NCBI RefSeq assembly: GCF_041296385.1
Contig: NC_091020.1
Location: 30,336,001 to 30,400,000 of the forward strand
Direction of reading: 5' to 3'
DNA from: Aphelocoma coerulescens
Lineage: Eukaryota > Chordata > Aves > Passeriformes > Corvidae
Length of the DNA stretch: 64,000 bases
The notes beneath the pieces were generated by a model. It saw only the letters and a list, made by a program, of their open reading frames with translations, was not told the origin of the DNA and searched no databases. How positions within the stretch are numbered: position 1 is the stretch's first letter; every line of letters starts with the position of its first letter. Position numbers and translations under genes: made by a program. Of this stretch, positions 25,605 through 39,010 are shown piece after piece.

Positions 25605-26400
25605 CGCTGATCGTTTCGGCTGGAATAGACTTCTGAGATCGTCGGCTCCAACCTATGACCGAAGAGATCCACGTCAACCACGCCGTGGCACCAAGTGTCA
25701 CGTCCAGTCTTTCCTTGAACACATCCAGGGATGGTGATTCCGCCACATCCCTGGGCAGCCCATTCTAATGTGTAGTCACCCTCTGTGTGTAGAAATTCCT
25801 CCTAATGTCCAATCTAAACCTCCCCTGCCTTAAGACTGTGTTCCCTTGTCCTGTCACTGGTTGCCTGGGAGCAGAGCCCGACCCTCACCTGGCTCCAGCC
25901 TCCCTTCAGGGAATTGTAGAGAATGAGAAGGTCTCCCCTGAGCATCCTCCAGGCTGAACTCCCTCAGCTTCTCCTCCAGCTTTGTTTCCCTTCCCTGGAC
26001 TCGCTCCAGCACTTCAGTGTCCTTCCTGAATTGAGGGGTCCGGAACTGGACATAGCGCTTAACGTGCAGCCTCACCAGTACCGAGTATAGGGGAAGAATC
26101 CCTTCCCTGGTCCTGCTGCCACACTATTCCTGATATAGACCAGGATGCCATTGGCCTTCTTGGCTGTTGACCAGCACCCCCAGGTCCATTTCCACTGGGC
26201 CACTTTCCAGCCCTTCTTCCCCCAGCACTTCAGGGGGTTGTTGTGGCCAAAGTGCAGGACTCTGCACTTGGCCTTGTTGAACCTCAAACTGTTGGTCTCC
26301 ACCCATGGATCCAGCCCGTCCAGGTCCCACTGCAGACCACAGGCAGGGTCTCCCACAGTGTCAGTCCCCCATGAGCTGGGATTAAGCCCTCCAGCTCCAC
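25605..26400 (-). mobile_element. CR1 LINE, 5'-truncated and decayed
   Basis: The minus strand runs from the C-terminal part of the CR1 ORF2 (reverse transcriptase protein) to the 3' UTR. Recognisable pieces include LRFNKAKCRVLHFGHNNPL (about 26290-26230), KKANGILVYIRNSVA (about 26163-26119), VQFRTPQFRKDTEVLERVQG (about 26052-25992) and AESPSLDVFKERLDV (about 25744-25700). The reading frame is broken, so it is a dead copy. The 3' end sits near 25605, about 280 bp from the SHTN1 start codon, in the same orientation as the gene. The right boundary is unclear (26345-26520). Confidence 0.88.
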
Positions 26401-26923
26401 TCCCCACACAGCTGTCAGTGTGGTGCTGCATTTTTAAGACACCCTTTTGCACAGTTTGCATAGGGCAGCTTTCCAATGAGGATCCCTGCATGGCCCAGAG
26501 GAGTGGTAGGGACATAAAGCTGCTGTTTGAGTGCCTTGGTACAAAGAAAGCTAAAAGGTTTAAAAAAAGAAACTGGAAGGTTGCATTACTGTTTGTGAGG
26601 ATCCTAGGGAAACAACTGCATGCAAGTGTTCAGCACTTTAAGGAAACTTTGGAACAACATTAGGGCAGAGGTCTTTGACCTGCTGTGTTCACCTCAGAAG
26701 AACACACTTCTCTTTGCTATTGTCTGATGATCCCTTTCTGAAAAAGGAGGGGATCCAGTGATAATCTCTGTATTAAAATGGTTACCTTACCCAGTTTATC
26801 CAAAGGCTGACAGTAAGTGCAACACAGAGTTTGTTTCTGTTTATGCTTTTTGCTGAGCTCCAGCAGCACTCAGCTGAGCAGCAGCTATCTCCACATTGGC
26901 ATGGGCAAAGGTACATTTCATAC

Positions 26924-26954
26924 TCCTCCCTCCCTCCCTCCCTCCCTCCCTCCG
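26924..26954 (+). repeat. (TCCC)n microsatellite
   Basis: A run of about seven TCCC units, ending in a TCCG variant. The complementary strand is (GGGA)n and could form guanine-quadruplex-like structure. Confidence 0.92.
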
Positions 26955-28448
26955 TCCTTCTTTGGCAAACACCCATCGATCCCTGTGGCAGGCAGGTCAG
27001 AACACACAGACGTGGCAACATTAGTTAGAAATACCTGAGAGTGAAAGGAAAAAGACCCTACTACAAACAGTCCTCCAGCCTCCTTCCTCCCACACAGTGT
27101 CCTCTAGTTTTCCCATTTTGACCTAGCAAAACTTTAAAACATGAAGAGATTCTATATTGGTGCTTTACAGCATTTTCTGTCCTAGAGGTAGTTAATGACG
27201 TGTGTAGCGTCCTGGAAAGAAGCCAGGAGAACCATGTGAGCTGTGCTGATGTCTCAGAAGCCTAGTATGCCCCATGTAAGGCAAAGGAGTCAAGTTCATA
27301 AGCTAGTCACCTTATTTTGAACTAGTCAGCACAAAACACCTTTAACTGTACCAAATGCAAAGTTACGAATTCATGCTCCTAATCATATGCAAAGAATGGG
27401 AAATGACCTTGGAGAATGAAGGCTCTGTAGAGGAAGTGGGAGGCAAAGTGCAAGTAATTATGTAAGTGCTGTCAGCAAGGTACTGTAGCAAAAGAATTGG
27501 GGTATGCTGACAGCAGGGTAAAAAGTTTCTTCTGTAACACTGACAAGACCAAAATAAACTTTCTGTATCCAGTTCTTAAATAAATGGTACAGAAAAATTT
27601 ACAGAGAAAGCACAAGAGAAGAAAAATGACCTAAAGTTTGAGGAGAGTGCTTTGCAATGAGGGACCTCAAACCCTTGATCTTTTTAACTGAGCAAAAAGG
27701 AAACAAATTATTTGGTTATGGTAATTTCAATGCTTGAGGGCTTTTCAGCCTAGTGGAAAAGAGTCAACCAGAATCTGTGCCTGTAACCAGAAGCTGAACG
27801 TAAAAGCTACAAATAAAGCCACACATCAAAATGCCTCCATTTGAAGGAACACAGAGGTCCTATTTAGGTCCTTGGAGCTCTGGGGTGACCTTGGTTTTGA
27901 ATAGCGCCCACTTTAAGTCAGAGCACTTTTGCCAGTGTTTTACTTTTTAGTGTCCTTTCTTGGGCTGCCTTGTTGGCTTCCCTTCAGCCACAGGTCTCAT
28001 TCCAAGTGCCTCTTCCCACTGCTGATATCATTCCCTTTCGTTTCCAAACGATTTCCTTTGTGCAGTGTAATAGCAGGATTTGCAAGAGAGTCATTGTAGG
28101 GTTGCTTATCCCTGCACGGTGCCAAGACACCGGACATTTTCATCCTCCAACAATGTTCTGTCTGTTGTATGCAGCTAGAACAGGGCATAAAATCCCTTTG
28201 ATATCCACAAAGACAGCAAGTCATTTCTTCCACTGTTTTATTTATTTACTCAAAGTAATATGTCCACATCAAAAGAATTCACTTCCATAATTTCTATATT
28301 GGGGCTTCATAATTTTTCTTTTTGTTTTTACTCACTTAGATCTACATCCAGTTACAGTACCTTGAAAAGCCAGCATTTAAAACAAGGATCTTGTTTCAAA
28401 TGCTCTCCTTGTTTGTGTTGATTGCAAGAGTAGGATGGGTGTTACTAC

Positions 28449-28519
28449 AATAGTATTATTTATTATTAATATTACAGTAATAGCTGTAGTAGTAGTCGTA
28501 GTAATAATAATAATAAATA
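28449..28519 (+). repeat. imperfect TAG/TAA trinucleotide tract
   Basis: Low-complexity tract of TAT, TAG and TAA units (for example GTAGTAGTAGTCGTAGTAAT), degenerate. Confidence 0.75.
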
Positions 28520-29689
28520 ATCAATTGTTGCTAATATTTTTCTAAGTTAGGAGATAGCTGAAAAGTTAACTCTACTACTAATAATCCATGTCCTTTGGGA
28601 GACCATAATTCAGGTGGATTCATCATACCTTTAGATTCCACCAATTCACAGCTACAATGGATGAGAATCCGTCTGGTATTCTCAATTTCACAGTAGCCAT
28701 CAATCATATAAAGTAGGATAATTACACCAAAAAAATGGAAGAGGAAAAGAAATACTGGAATTTTAATCTTTGTCTTACTTTGGGACAGATCTTAGTGAGA
28801 TATTGGACACCTCCTGTTATTCTAACTAGTGCTTGAAGCTGATGCAAAGGAGCAATTCCCAACATGTGTGTGTAACTCAGGCTGTTGTACCTGCATGCAT
28901 ATAATTTTTGCAACTTTTTTTCATGGTTCTCCTCTTGGATGGGACTTTGATGAGTACTGAAATGATGGACTTGGCAAGTTAAAAATATCACAGAATGACA
29001 AAGTGAAGCGGGTTGTAGTGATTAGTCATGTAACTCCTAAATTCATAGAATCCAGAGTGAAGAGCTAGAAATTCACAGAACAATATGTTTTGAATTTTGA
29101 AATTGAAATTTTGAATAATAAAATTTGAAACAATTATCGTATGTATGAATGATTTTGTCCTGGGACCATCTAGAGACGGTAAAGTGTGAACTGTATCTAT
29201 AAATCCTTAGAAACTTTTTTTTTCTCATAAATTAGCTGTTTAACATAGCAACACTCATAACTGTGCATACAGAAGTAGATATTTTGGTACCTTATCAGAT
29301 AGGTACTACAGTCAGGAGTTTGATGTGGTTGTTATCTATCTAAAATATGTATATTCCTGTTTCTCATTTTGGGATAAAATTTCCTCAGACCTTTTAATCG
29401 ATACAAAGCCAGCCTTACCTCTCCTACATAAATAAACCCCCAACATCTCCAACAACAAAGAGCAAGGAAGGGAGCAGTGGACCCCTCTGGTTGGGAGAGA
29501 AAGGAGTTATCTTCAGAAGCAGTGCAATCCATCAGTCCCTGCAAAGCCTGAATTGACTCCTGAGGATTCATCACCCTCCTGTTGAGGAGAGCTACCTGGT
29601 GGAAACAGCTGTGACTGCAGGCTGAACGTACCTTCAGGGCATGACTGCAGCCATATGTTTACTACTCTCAGAACAGACATATTTTATGG

Positions 29690-30270
29690 GAAGTGGGGGG
29701 ACAAGATAAAATAAACTACATAATCACCGCACAGATAAACAACTATCAATAAATTGGAAAAAAAAAAAAGACATGGCAATAGCTATTTGAGCATCTAATT
29801 AACACAATGAATAAGACTAAGCAGCTTCTCTTGCTGAGGTAATGTATATTTTTCTACCAAACCAATCAGTGCTGAATAATGACCGGCATAATATATCAGG
29901 GTAAATATAAGCACTTCTTGTCTCCCTAGGATGACAACTAACTAATCAGCACACATTCAAACTGGAGTATAAGTATGATTAATGATAAAAAAACCTCAAA
30001 TAATACAGATTCATTTGAAAAACTTAACCATTTGATTAGAGACACTAGCGTGATCTTTGCTAGTCATCTCCATCTAGGATGGCAAACATGTCAGTCTCTG
30101 CCCAGAAAAAAGGCACAAATTGATTGGGGGATAAATCAGAGGAAGATGAATTATTTATCCTGATATTTTTAAATGCCCTAATTGTACCATAATTGACAAT
30201 CCTGGGTATTAAATTTGCAACTGCAAAATATAACTAGGCAAATTAAATCTACTCACCCTTCCTAGCAGTT
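29690..30270. promoter_or_regulatory. candidate conserved non-coding block
   Basis: AT-rich, complex, non-repetitive sequence with several homeodomain-like cores (CTAATTAACA near 29795, TTGATTAGAG near 30032, ATAATTGACA near 30190) and no open frame. Enhancer-like texture only; not aligned to anything. Confidence 0.3.
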
Positions 30271-33200
30271 CATTGTACTTTATGGATGCTCACCTCATAT
30301 AATTTGGTTGAAATGGGTGCTTCCTCTATCTTCAAGCATAGACAGGTGGTGGATTTCACCCACTGAGGTGTGAACACCTGCCAGCGCCTGCAAGAACACA
30401 TATTTAGAGATAACAAATAGCTCACTAGTGAGATCTCTTGTACTTCCAACCTGTCAGAAACAAATGCCACGTTTTTGGAGAGTTAGAGTCACTTTCCAGA
30501 CCCCTTTCCTGAAGTGGGGGACTCTGATTCACCAGTATCACTGGGGAGGCTGTTGTTGCAGTGGCTTTTATGTGCTCCTCCTTTATTCTGCAGCAATTTG
30601 GCTAACTGGGCTGCCAGAGCAAAGAGGAAGAGAGGTTGTATAGGAATCTTTGAACAAGTAGGTGTTATGTGATGGTAAATGACAATAGCAAAAAAGTCTA
30701 CTTTTTCCCTAGGAGGAAGGGATGATCTATTAAAAAAAGAAAAAAAAAAAAAAAACAAGTCCTTAGCCATATAGGATCAAATGTCTCTGTGATCATAATT
30801 TCATGGTGAAACATAGACATAATCTGATTTTGGTGTGGACAGATGTTTATGATGGGAGAAATCTTTGGGAAACAGCACACTGAAAGCTGATGAAGTGTCA
30901 CTGAATGCAAAAAGTTATTTCTAGGTAAGTTATTCCTGGAGCTTCCAGTGCTATTTCATACCTTGCTCTTTGATAAACAACTAACATCATGTCAAACTAA
31001 ATAGCAAAATCAGTTAGTTAGGAACTTATGTATGTTACTATACAACAGTCAAGGTCTTTTGGTACTGATCATAAGCATCTTCATAGACCATTCATTATGC
31101 ATAGCTTTTGAATTCAATGCCACTGTTATTTTGCCTACATCTTTATTATGCTGCTCGGCAAAGTTGCTGTCATAATTAATTTCTACAGAAAGGGCAAGTC
31201 ATTTCACTTTTATTAAGCAATTTTGCAGCTTATGAAAAATTACCCATTGCCCTGCTTCCTCAACACACTTTCCATCTAGTATTTATGTCCAACTGGAGCC
31301 ACTTTGTCTGCCTCTCTCTCCCTCTCAGTTGAACTTTGCATACAGCGCAACAGCAGTTGATGCTTTTGTTCCTGATGCAGACTTGTCCCTTTTCTGGTGC
31401 TTGCACTACCTCCGTTTTTCTACATAATTAGGGTCAGATGCTAGTTCCCTGAATTAAAAGGCATTTGGGCTCTCCTTCCAACAAGCCTTTCTACTCCCTT
31501 CTTGCAAAACAAAGCTGTCACATGCATTCTTTAGCTGGTGTTGGATTACATTACACCACTTGACCACACTTACTACACTAAGATAATTATGCCAGGTATT
31601 TTGCTGATAAAAATCACCATGGCATTATTGTGTGCTGTGGAACTCTATCAATTCATGTGAGCAGAAAATTGGGTTCTTTGTAAGAATCTGGGGACAGAGA
31701 CAAACCTCGAAATTGCCATAAGGATTCTCACCAGCTTAACCAGCATTTCTGGAAGTCCTTCAGCAAGGCAGAATTAAAGGGACCAAGGAGTAAGCAAATT
31801 TATTTCCTTAAAAATATCAGACAAACTTTCTGCCACTTGCCCAGCTGTACATCATCAGGTAGCAGAGAAATACATGCTTTGCAACACTTGATTTTGCTGA
31901 TTTGCAGTACCACAGGCCAGCTCCTATAGCTCACACAAGCACTGTTCCTGACCATGTGATAAACAGGGATAAAGAAATTGTGTCATGAATATGGAAATAG
32001 AAAGTCTGAGAAGTTCATAAAGGGCTGCTCAGGAGAGATAAAAAACTGCTCTCAGTGGAGTTTTGCTGGTACTAAACTTGGCCCAAAATGTTAAAATTTA
32101 AGAGGACTCCCTGCTCTTGGAGCCTACACAGGAAAACTCATTTGTGTGAGGCCTCAGCCACTGGTCAGCTGGAGCTGGGGTTTGCCTGTGGCTTCTCAGC
32201 ATTAAATGGCCTTTCTAAAAGCTGCAAGTTCCCACTAGAGTTTGAAACCAAGAATCACAGACAGTGTAAATGGAGTACAATGTACCCACAAGGGATTGCC
32301 CCCACGGAGCCTTTTGGCCAGCAGGACACTCCAGTGTGTCTTCTCTATCAAAACAGGTCATACAATACCTCCTAAGACTGACATTGAGGGTAAAAATCCT
32401 GCTCTCCACTCTGGTTCCCAGTAACCATCTTGAGTTTAAAATCATTCTCAATTTTAACAAAATGAAGTTTACTCTATTCTTTGGATGAGAGTGTATGCTA
32501 TTTCTATCACCAGAAGTAGTATACATGATATTCTCACTCTGCCAGTGCTTTTGATTCATATTATTTTTCTACATTAAGGTTTGTTAATTAAAATAGATGG
32601 CAAATCAGGCATTAGCCACATCTCTGGGTCTGATCAGTCAATTATTTGTTGGCTTAATTGCATTATTTTTAACTAACTTCCTTCACATTCCAAATACCAA
32701 GCCTATCATCACTCATATATAATAAAATACCATAAAACTATGTGAAAATGCTTTTATGCAAAAAATGGAGGGAGTCTCAGAGAAAAAAAAATTTGTACAT
32801 TGTACAAAACTAGTGCAATAAAGCAATCTAATAAATCAGAGTGTTCTCACTAGGTGAGTTGTTTTGTCAGTTGAGTGCTTGAAATGCTATCTAATGTCTC
32901 AGTGGAAATGGCTGAAAGAAACAACAGATGTCTCCGATTTTTGCCTTTCATGTCTTATTAAAATCAAGAGAAGATGGAAAGGCAAACAAAGGGTTACTCA
33001 TCATTTTTCTCTCCCTGGAAGAAGTTCCTATGAACACCGCCTACAAGAAGAGGCAGTGATAACTGAAAGACAAAAAGCAATTTAGATAATGAGGAACATT
33101 TTAAAAAGAAAAGGTTCATTGAGAACACTATTCCCAAGGATAAAAGGTGGAAAGGAGACAAGAAATTCTGCAAGCAGCTCATGTGAATAACGTGGCAGTG

Positions 33201-36200
33201 CCACTGCAGCCTTCAGCAGAGCCATCTTGTGTTGTTCCCTGCCACTCGCATTCAGCCGAGGAACCCTGAATGAGAGGCTTGTCATCTGATGTGTGCTGGG
33301 TATTTTTGACTTCACTCCCTCATTCAGACTTGCAGCTCTGGCCTCTGAGCCACATCCCTGCTCTGTAGGGACTGAGAAGCTCTTGCTGAAGTAAGGCTCA
33401 AGTGATTTGGAGCACCTCTCTGGACGTTTACAGCAGACTTCTCCACGCCTAAGATATCTTCAACTCCTACTTTAATCAGCTCCCCACGTTGCCTTACATG
33501 TGAAACAGCAATGTTTGCCATTGTTGATTATCTGCTAACTGCAAGAAATATTAAAATCTGCTTCATTTTGCTATGGTAGCCACTTACACTTTGCTCTAGA
33601 AGCCAAAGTAGACAGCCAATCCCTTATTCTGATATTTTCTCCTTCTGTTGCTGCAGGAAGATGAGTATGCAATTTGCATTGGCTATACCAAGCATCTCCT
33701 GATAAGATGAAAATCTTATCAGGCCATCTTAGAGAAAATGCATATGCAAAATGTGACTCAAGCAGTATTTCTGAGCCTGTGTTTCAGCACACCCTGGGGA
33801 GCACACGTCCAACCACCACCCTGATGTGTGTCACTGTGTGCTGGGTCTTACTCAGCCCACCGGGATGGCTGGAGGTCCCGACATTCCCTGAGGATGTCTC
33901 TCCTGCCACTCCCACACCTCCATAGGCAAAGTTCTGAATCAATCCAGGCTGTGAATGGCAGCACTTGATGAAGCCTTAGAGAAAAGGTGACACAGAAGAG
34001 ATCAGGCTGTTCTGCAGTACATCCACTTAAACGAGATGCACAGAAATCCAGCCAGGATGCTTTAAAAAAATAAAATAATAATCCTGCTTTTGCATTCCTG
34101 AGCTGAAATACTGTAGAGGCATTCACACAGAATAGGTTGGCTTTGATCTTAAAAATTTTATGCTTGAAATAAGGAAACTGAAGAGATAGTGTTTCTTTCC
34201 TTAGTTACTTTCATTTAAGGCCTGAATTCCCAAGGTGTTGCTACCAATGGGATGTGCTGATGCTAAGTGCCACTGAGAACTGACGAAAACCAGTGTTTAA
34301 ACCATTCAGTGAATGATCTCATACGTAATGCCAAAGGCTTCAGGCACTGGAAAAAATTGGGCTAGTGGGTGGTGTATGTGAACTTGTCTTTAGGGAAGGC
34401 TGTCCTCAATTAGAGAGCCATAGAACAATTAAAAAAAACCCCAAACCTGTAACTGACTAATTTTTGAAGACTCCCTACAAAGATTCAGACCTATTATTTA
34501 TATACGGATGCATGGGAATCAAAGCACTTCTGTACCTGCTGTAAAAGTTTTTAGACTAACTGCAAAGCTGCATCACATACATGTTTTTGTAAGATTTACT
34601 TTTTTATATAGGATTGCCAAAAATATAATGATGTGGACTAAAGCATTCAGTGGCAAGTTTCTGAGTAAAACCGAATTTTGGGTTTGTTTCAGTGGTTACA
34701 CTGCCACTGATTTTTGGTACCTTGAGGAAAAAAAAATCAAAACAAATTATTGCTGCTTGGTTGGGAAGCTGTAGCACCTCACCACCTTGTGGCAGCTCTA
34801 AAAAGCCAGCCAGGGATCCCTGTGGTGGCCAGGAGACTTCTTGGCCTCACGCTTTGGTTTTGCCAAGGCAGAACAGCAGAAGAGATGGGGCAGGGTCATC
34901 CTGGAGAGTGCAGCTTCTGCACTGCCTGAGCCAGAACAACCCAGAGACAGGCTCTGGAAAATTCATCCTAAATGATCACTCATGTTGGGGGGAAGCTGAA
35001 GACTATCCATACCTGCCTCCTGTCCCTCCCCTCCCTAGGTTTTAGTAGGCTATAAATTAGGAAATACCTCTAGGTGGTGTTATAAGTCAAACCCTAAACA
35101 ACTACCCTTTTGAAGATGACCTGTCAGGTGCTCCTCTTTCCAAAGAAAAGATTTGGGTATGAGTGCCCTAAACAAAGGTTCTAATCTTGACAATTCTTCA
35201 CTGGAGCAGGAATTTGCAGCTGCAGGTGCAGGCTGAAGGAAGGGAAAAGGGAATGCCGTGAAGGGGGCACTAACCCCTCTATTAGGCCAGGCTGCTGTAA
35301 CACGCATTCCTGTCTCAGGACAGGATTACAACTACAAGTCCAAGCAGCTGCATCCCCTCCAGAGAGGGGAAGATATGGAGCCATTTCACTCTCTGCTGTT
35401 ATTGAAATCAAATCTCCCATGCCTATGGCACTGCTCACGTGAGACAGGAGATTCATCCCTACAGATTATGCAACACCACCAGCTCCAAGATGTTTCCTTC
35501 CTAGCTGTTGAAATAGGTACGGAATGGCTTTGTAGCAAAAATGTTACACCAACACGTCGACCCTGGCTCTGAGTCCTCCCACTAAATGAACTGACCTACA
35601 GCCACACCAGTATTTGAAGAAACCATTCTCCCTTCCACCAAACACGTCCACAGGCCTCCTAGCCACTCCAGAGGCATCAGAAGAGCCAAAACCAGGCAGT
35701 CTGTATTGAACAGCAGATTTCTTTGGAACAAATGCTTGGCAAAAAAATGCTTTTACATTTTTGCTTCCTATGGTGCCTCAGAATGGTGTCTGTTTAGCTA
35801 GCATGTGCTTATTAATCTGGTAAGGAAGGCATTCTGGTGTGGTTAGTGAAAAACACAGGCAATTGTGTTTTGCGTGGGATACGGTCCAGCTTGCCAAGCT
35901 TGTCTAAACAGCCTGTTCTGCCCTATCATTTATGAATAACTTTTACTTCTGTAAAGGAACCAGCTCTATTTTATGCAAGTAAGGGCGATCCTCTGACTAA
36001 ATCCATTGGTAGAAAGAGTCTGAAAATTAAGGCAGCTTGCAGAAGTGAGGATTGCTGCCCATCTGGGGAGAGCTGGCACTGCAGGTCTATGAGATCTCCA
36101 ATCCTGGCTCTGATGCAAGTGTCAGAGTCAGTAATGAGTCTCAGACCCATCCAGATCTGATAAAGTCCTTGGCAAGCACCAATGGTGATTTAGTCTCCAT

Positions 36201-38500
36201 TCTTTCTGCTGAGGAACAACAGACTGCAGTCAAAAGACACTCTAAATTATTCCATCCACGAATCATTCATACAATTTACCAGTGCTGACAGATGCTGATA
36301 CCTTTCTCTCTCTTTCTAGAAGCTAGATTTATTTTATCAACAAATAAATCTTGACCCAGTCTGAGCCAGCAACCTAAAGATGAACAGTTTGAATTTCAAT
36401 TTCATCTCTTATGCAGCTTCACCAGAACACATTCCTGTGTATCCAGAGCTAATGAAAGCCAGCCACACTTTCAGTAAATATAAATTTTCTAGCTCTGCTC
36501 TTTCTAATGTTCTACTGTCCTTGTCTCTGGTCACTTAGTCTCTCAGTAATACTTTTGAAATACATCTTAGCCTTGAGGTCCAGGTTAAAAACCAACTGGA
36601 TTTTGTCAAACAACAGAAAATCATCCTCCCATCAGGAGCTCAGGAGGAAATATCTTCAAAATACCAATTGCTTTCCAGTTCTCTGATGTGTGGGAGGAAG
36701 CCAACTGCCTCAGTGGAACTGCAGCAAGTTCAAGGTGTGTGAAAATGGTCAAGTAATGCAAGTTGGACAGAAATGTATGGAAAAGGGAGAAGCAGAGGAA
36801 ATATCAAACAAACAAAAGACAAGGTCAACTCCCAGCAGGAATGAGATTTCATTGGGGTGGGCAGCATTTAGCATGGGAAATCAGCCTTCTGGTGTGTACT
36901 TTGTCTCCCCCTGCCTTTCTGCCCTCTTCATTTCTTCCAGCAGCTCAGCCAATGGACAGCATTGCACTGATCAGGTATTTGCCAGGTCCCTTCAGGATCC
37001 AGTTTCCCTCTGCTCATAATGCCCACCACCCACTCTTTGGAGCTATGGGATTACCTACCTGGAATTGCTCAGGGGTGTATTCCGTTTGTTTGCACTGCAA
37101 TGGCACCTGACCAGCTCTAGCTGAACCCTGTGCTCATCACCCTGACTGCTATAAAAACTCCTGCAGACACTACACCAGCTAAACCTCTCCACTCTATTCC
37201 CCCCACCAAAAAATAGTCAGCTTCAATAGATAATGCAGGGACTGCTCTAAAGAAAGCAATACCAGTGCCATCATTAGACTGCCTCTGTTGCTGTTTTTTC
37301 CATTTCCTTTTGCCTGTCAGCAGACCTTGAGCTCATGACTCTGGCCCTTTTGTCCTTGCTTTGGCACATTAAACGTGTGGGATTCATCACCCTCATAAGG
37401 GTAGCATCTGCTTTTAACTATGCAGGAATTCTATAAAGCATTGTTATCATTGGTCCAAGAGAGGAGAGCTATCAGCACAAATATCACAGATGAACTGAAA
37501 GAAGATTTTCAGGATATACAGGTCTGAAATATTTCTGTCAGGTCAGCTAAAAGATGCATTAAGGCAGAATATAACACTCATCAAGCCCAAGAAATGTTTT
37601 TCTTTCCTTGACTTCTACCCATTGGAGCAAATCCTGAGCATCTATGTCAGCTTGTTGACATACTTGGGCAGAAATTACTGAAAAACACTTGTTAAAATAC
37701 ATTGCAAGAGCTCTGTAATAAACTTCTGTATCTCAACTTTACTGATATTTACAGCAGTCATTCCTCATAGGTTTGCTCAGTGTCCTGGGCTGCCAGGAAC
37801 CATGTTCATTTTAGATTATTCTTACTTGAGGTACAAGTGCATCTCTGTTGACATAAACTTCGATAGCTATATCCAAGGAACAAAAGTCAGCTCTATCCCC
37901 CATGAAATTAAATCAAGAGAGATGAGTGCAGTAGAGGACAGTGACAGAGAGCCTGCTGTTGAAATACTGGTGTTTTAACCAGCTCAATTACCTTCCCACT
38001 TTGTTTTGAAGTAGGTCAGGAGAGAATCTAACACTGTTTTCAAGTGGTTAGTGGACACCTTGGAGAAGCCACCAAAAGTCAAACATGGCCAGCAGTGGTG
38101 GAGGAGTTGTTCACAGCTCCTGGCCATTGTGTGGATCAGGGAGGTTTGGGCTCTCAGCCCCTGAGCTGCAGGGCTGCCTCAAGAGGCTGGAGCAAAGCAG
38201 CCCCAGGAGAGGCTTTTGGGCTGGTGGAGTCTTGCTGGACTGGAGTCAGGTTTGTGGTCTGATTGATTGAATAAAGGGCATCTTTAGATCTGTAGACCAG
38301 CAGGGATGTCTGAGTGGGAGATCTTCCTGCCTGGGGACGGGGAATGACCCAAAAATGCCTTAACTGAGACAACTGTGTCTTGGCAGCTGCTCAGAGCAGG
38401 GGCCAGCTCTTAGCACATGTCTCTAGGCAGGCAGGGACACTGCAGGGCTCCATCCTCCCTTTGCTCATAGACAGACCCCAGTGAAGCTCTCAGTATTTCA
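30271..38500. other. intergenic sequence, no gene recognised
   Basis: About 8 kb of apparent single-copy DNA. It includes an A-rich run at 30732-30755. Short open frames (under 120 codons) occur by chance in both strands and none has a known protein signature. A stretch around 31100-31700 has mild enhancer-like texture. Confidence 0.6.
30732..30755 (+). repeat. A-rich homopolymer run
   Basis: A7-G-A15-type run. No retroposed sequence was identified next to it. Confidence 0.85.
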
Positions 38501-38519
38501 GCTCCCCTAAATAACCATT

Positions 38520-39010
38520 TATCCCATGCAGCCAAGTTTATGGAATTATGGAATCCCCTGGGCACTCACAAATAGAAAGACTGCATTGACTAATGCCTCA
38601 GCCAGTATTACATGTATATAGTTTAAAGTTAACTGTGTTACTGATTCATACTGAAGGATGGCCTAACCCATCCCGGGGATAAATGTAAATTCTGCATAAA
38701 CTCACTTAGCTGCCAAATACAAACTGGATTATGGCTTTATTCTTATATGAATAAAACACCAACTATCGGCCATAATGGTAAACAGGAGCAATATTTAAAG
38801 GACCCAAAGTACATGATGAGCAGTCTAAACCACTTTACAAAAGCAAATGTAATAATAGAAGAAGAGAGGGGTCTTATAAAAATATTATAATGAAAATGGC
38901 ATTCAGAAATCCATTAGCAAGTGGTTGTGTTCATCACAGCACCAGGAAAGTATTTTAAATGTAAGCAAAGATCTTTGCTTTTAAAATCCTTAATGAAGAT
39001 GTAAAGTACT
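38520..39010. promoter_or_regulatory. candidate conserved non-coding block
   Basis: Complex AT-rich sequence with motifs such as GGATTATGGC, TATCGGCCATAATGG and AGTTAACTGTGTTAC, no open frame and no repeat signature. Suggestive of a developmental enhancer by texture only. Confidence 0.3.

Larger units (their letters stand above)
24595..25620 (-). promoter_or_regulatory. SHTN1: CpG island covering SHTN1 promoter and exon 1
   Basis: An abrupt change from AT-rich DNA to GC-rich, CpG-dense sequence, strongest at 25080-25570, with several GGGCGG/CCCCGCC-type GC boxes. It covers the start codon at 25325 and both flanks, so it is the likely promoter of the minus-strand gene, with transcription starting somewhere between 25326 and about 25600. 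No TATA box stands out. Long open frames in all directions here follow from GC richness and lack of stops; I do not treat them as genes. Confidence 0.85.
26401..29690. other. intergenic sequence, no gene recognised
   Basis: AT-rich single-copy-looking DNA between the CR1 element and the first enhancer-like block. It contains the (TCCC)n run at 26924-26954 and a TAG/TAA-type trinucleotide tract near 28476-28519. No coding exon, RNA gene or transposon recognised. Confidence 0.6.

Noticed and set aside
24590..25636. Open frame of 348 codons on the plus strand, with others overlapping on both strands
   Set aside because: It lies in the CpG island, where stops are rare by composition. The protein is low-complexity Arg/Pro/Ala/Gly with no known domain, and it overlaps SHTN1 exon 1 on the other strand.
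26072..26515. 147-codon minus-strand open frame as a gene
   Set aside because: It is the remnant of CR1 ORF2 (reverse transcriptase C-terminal part), not a host gene.
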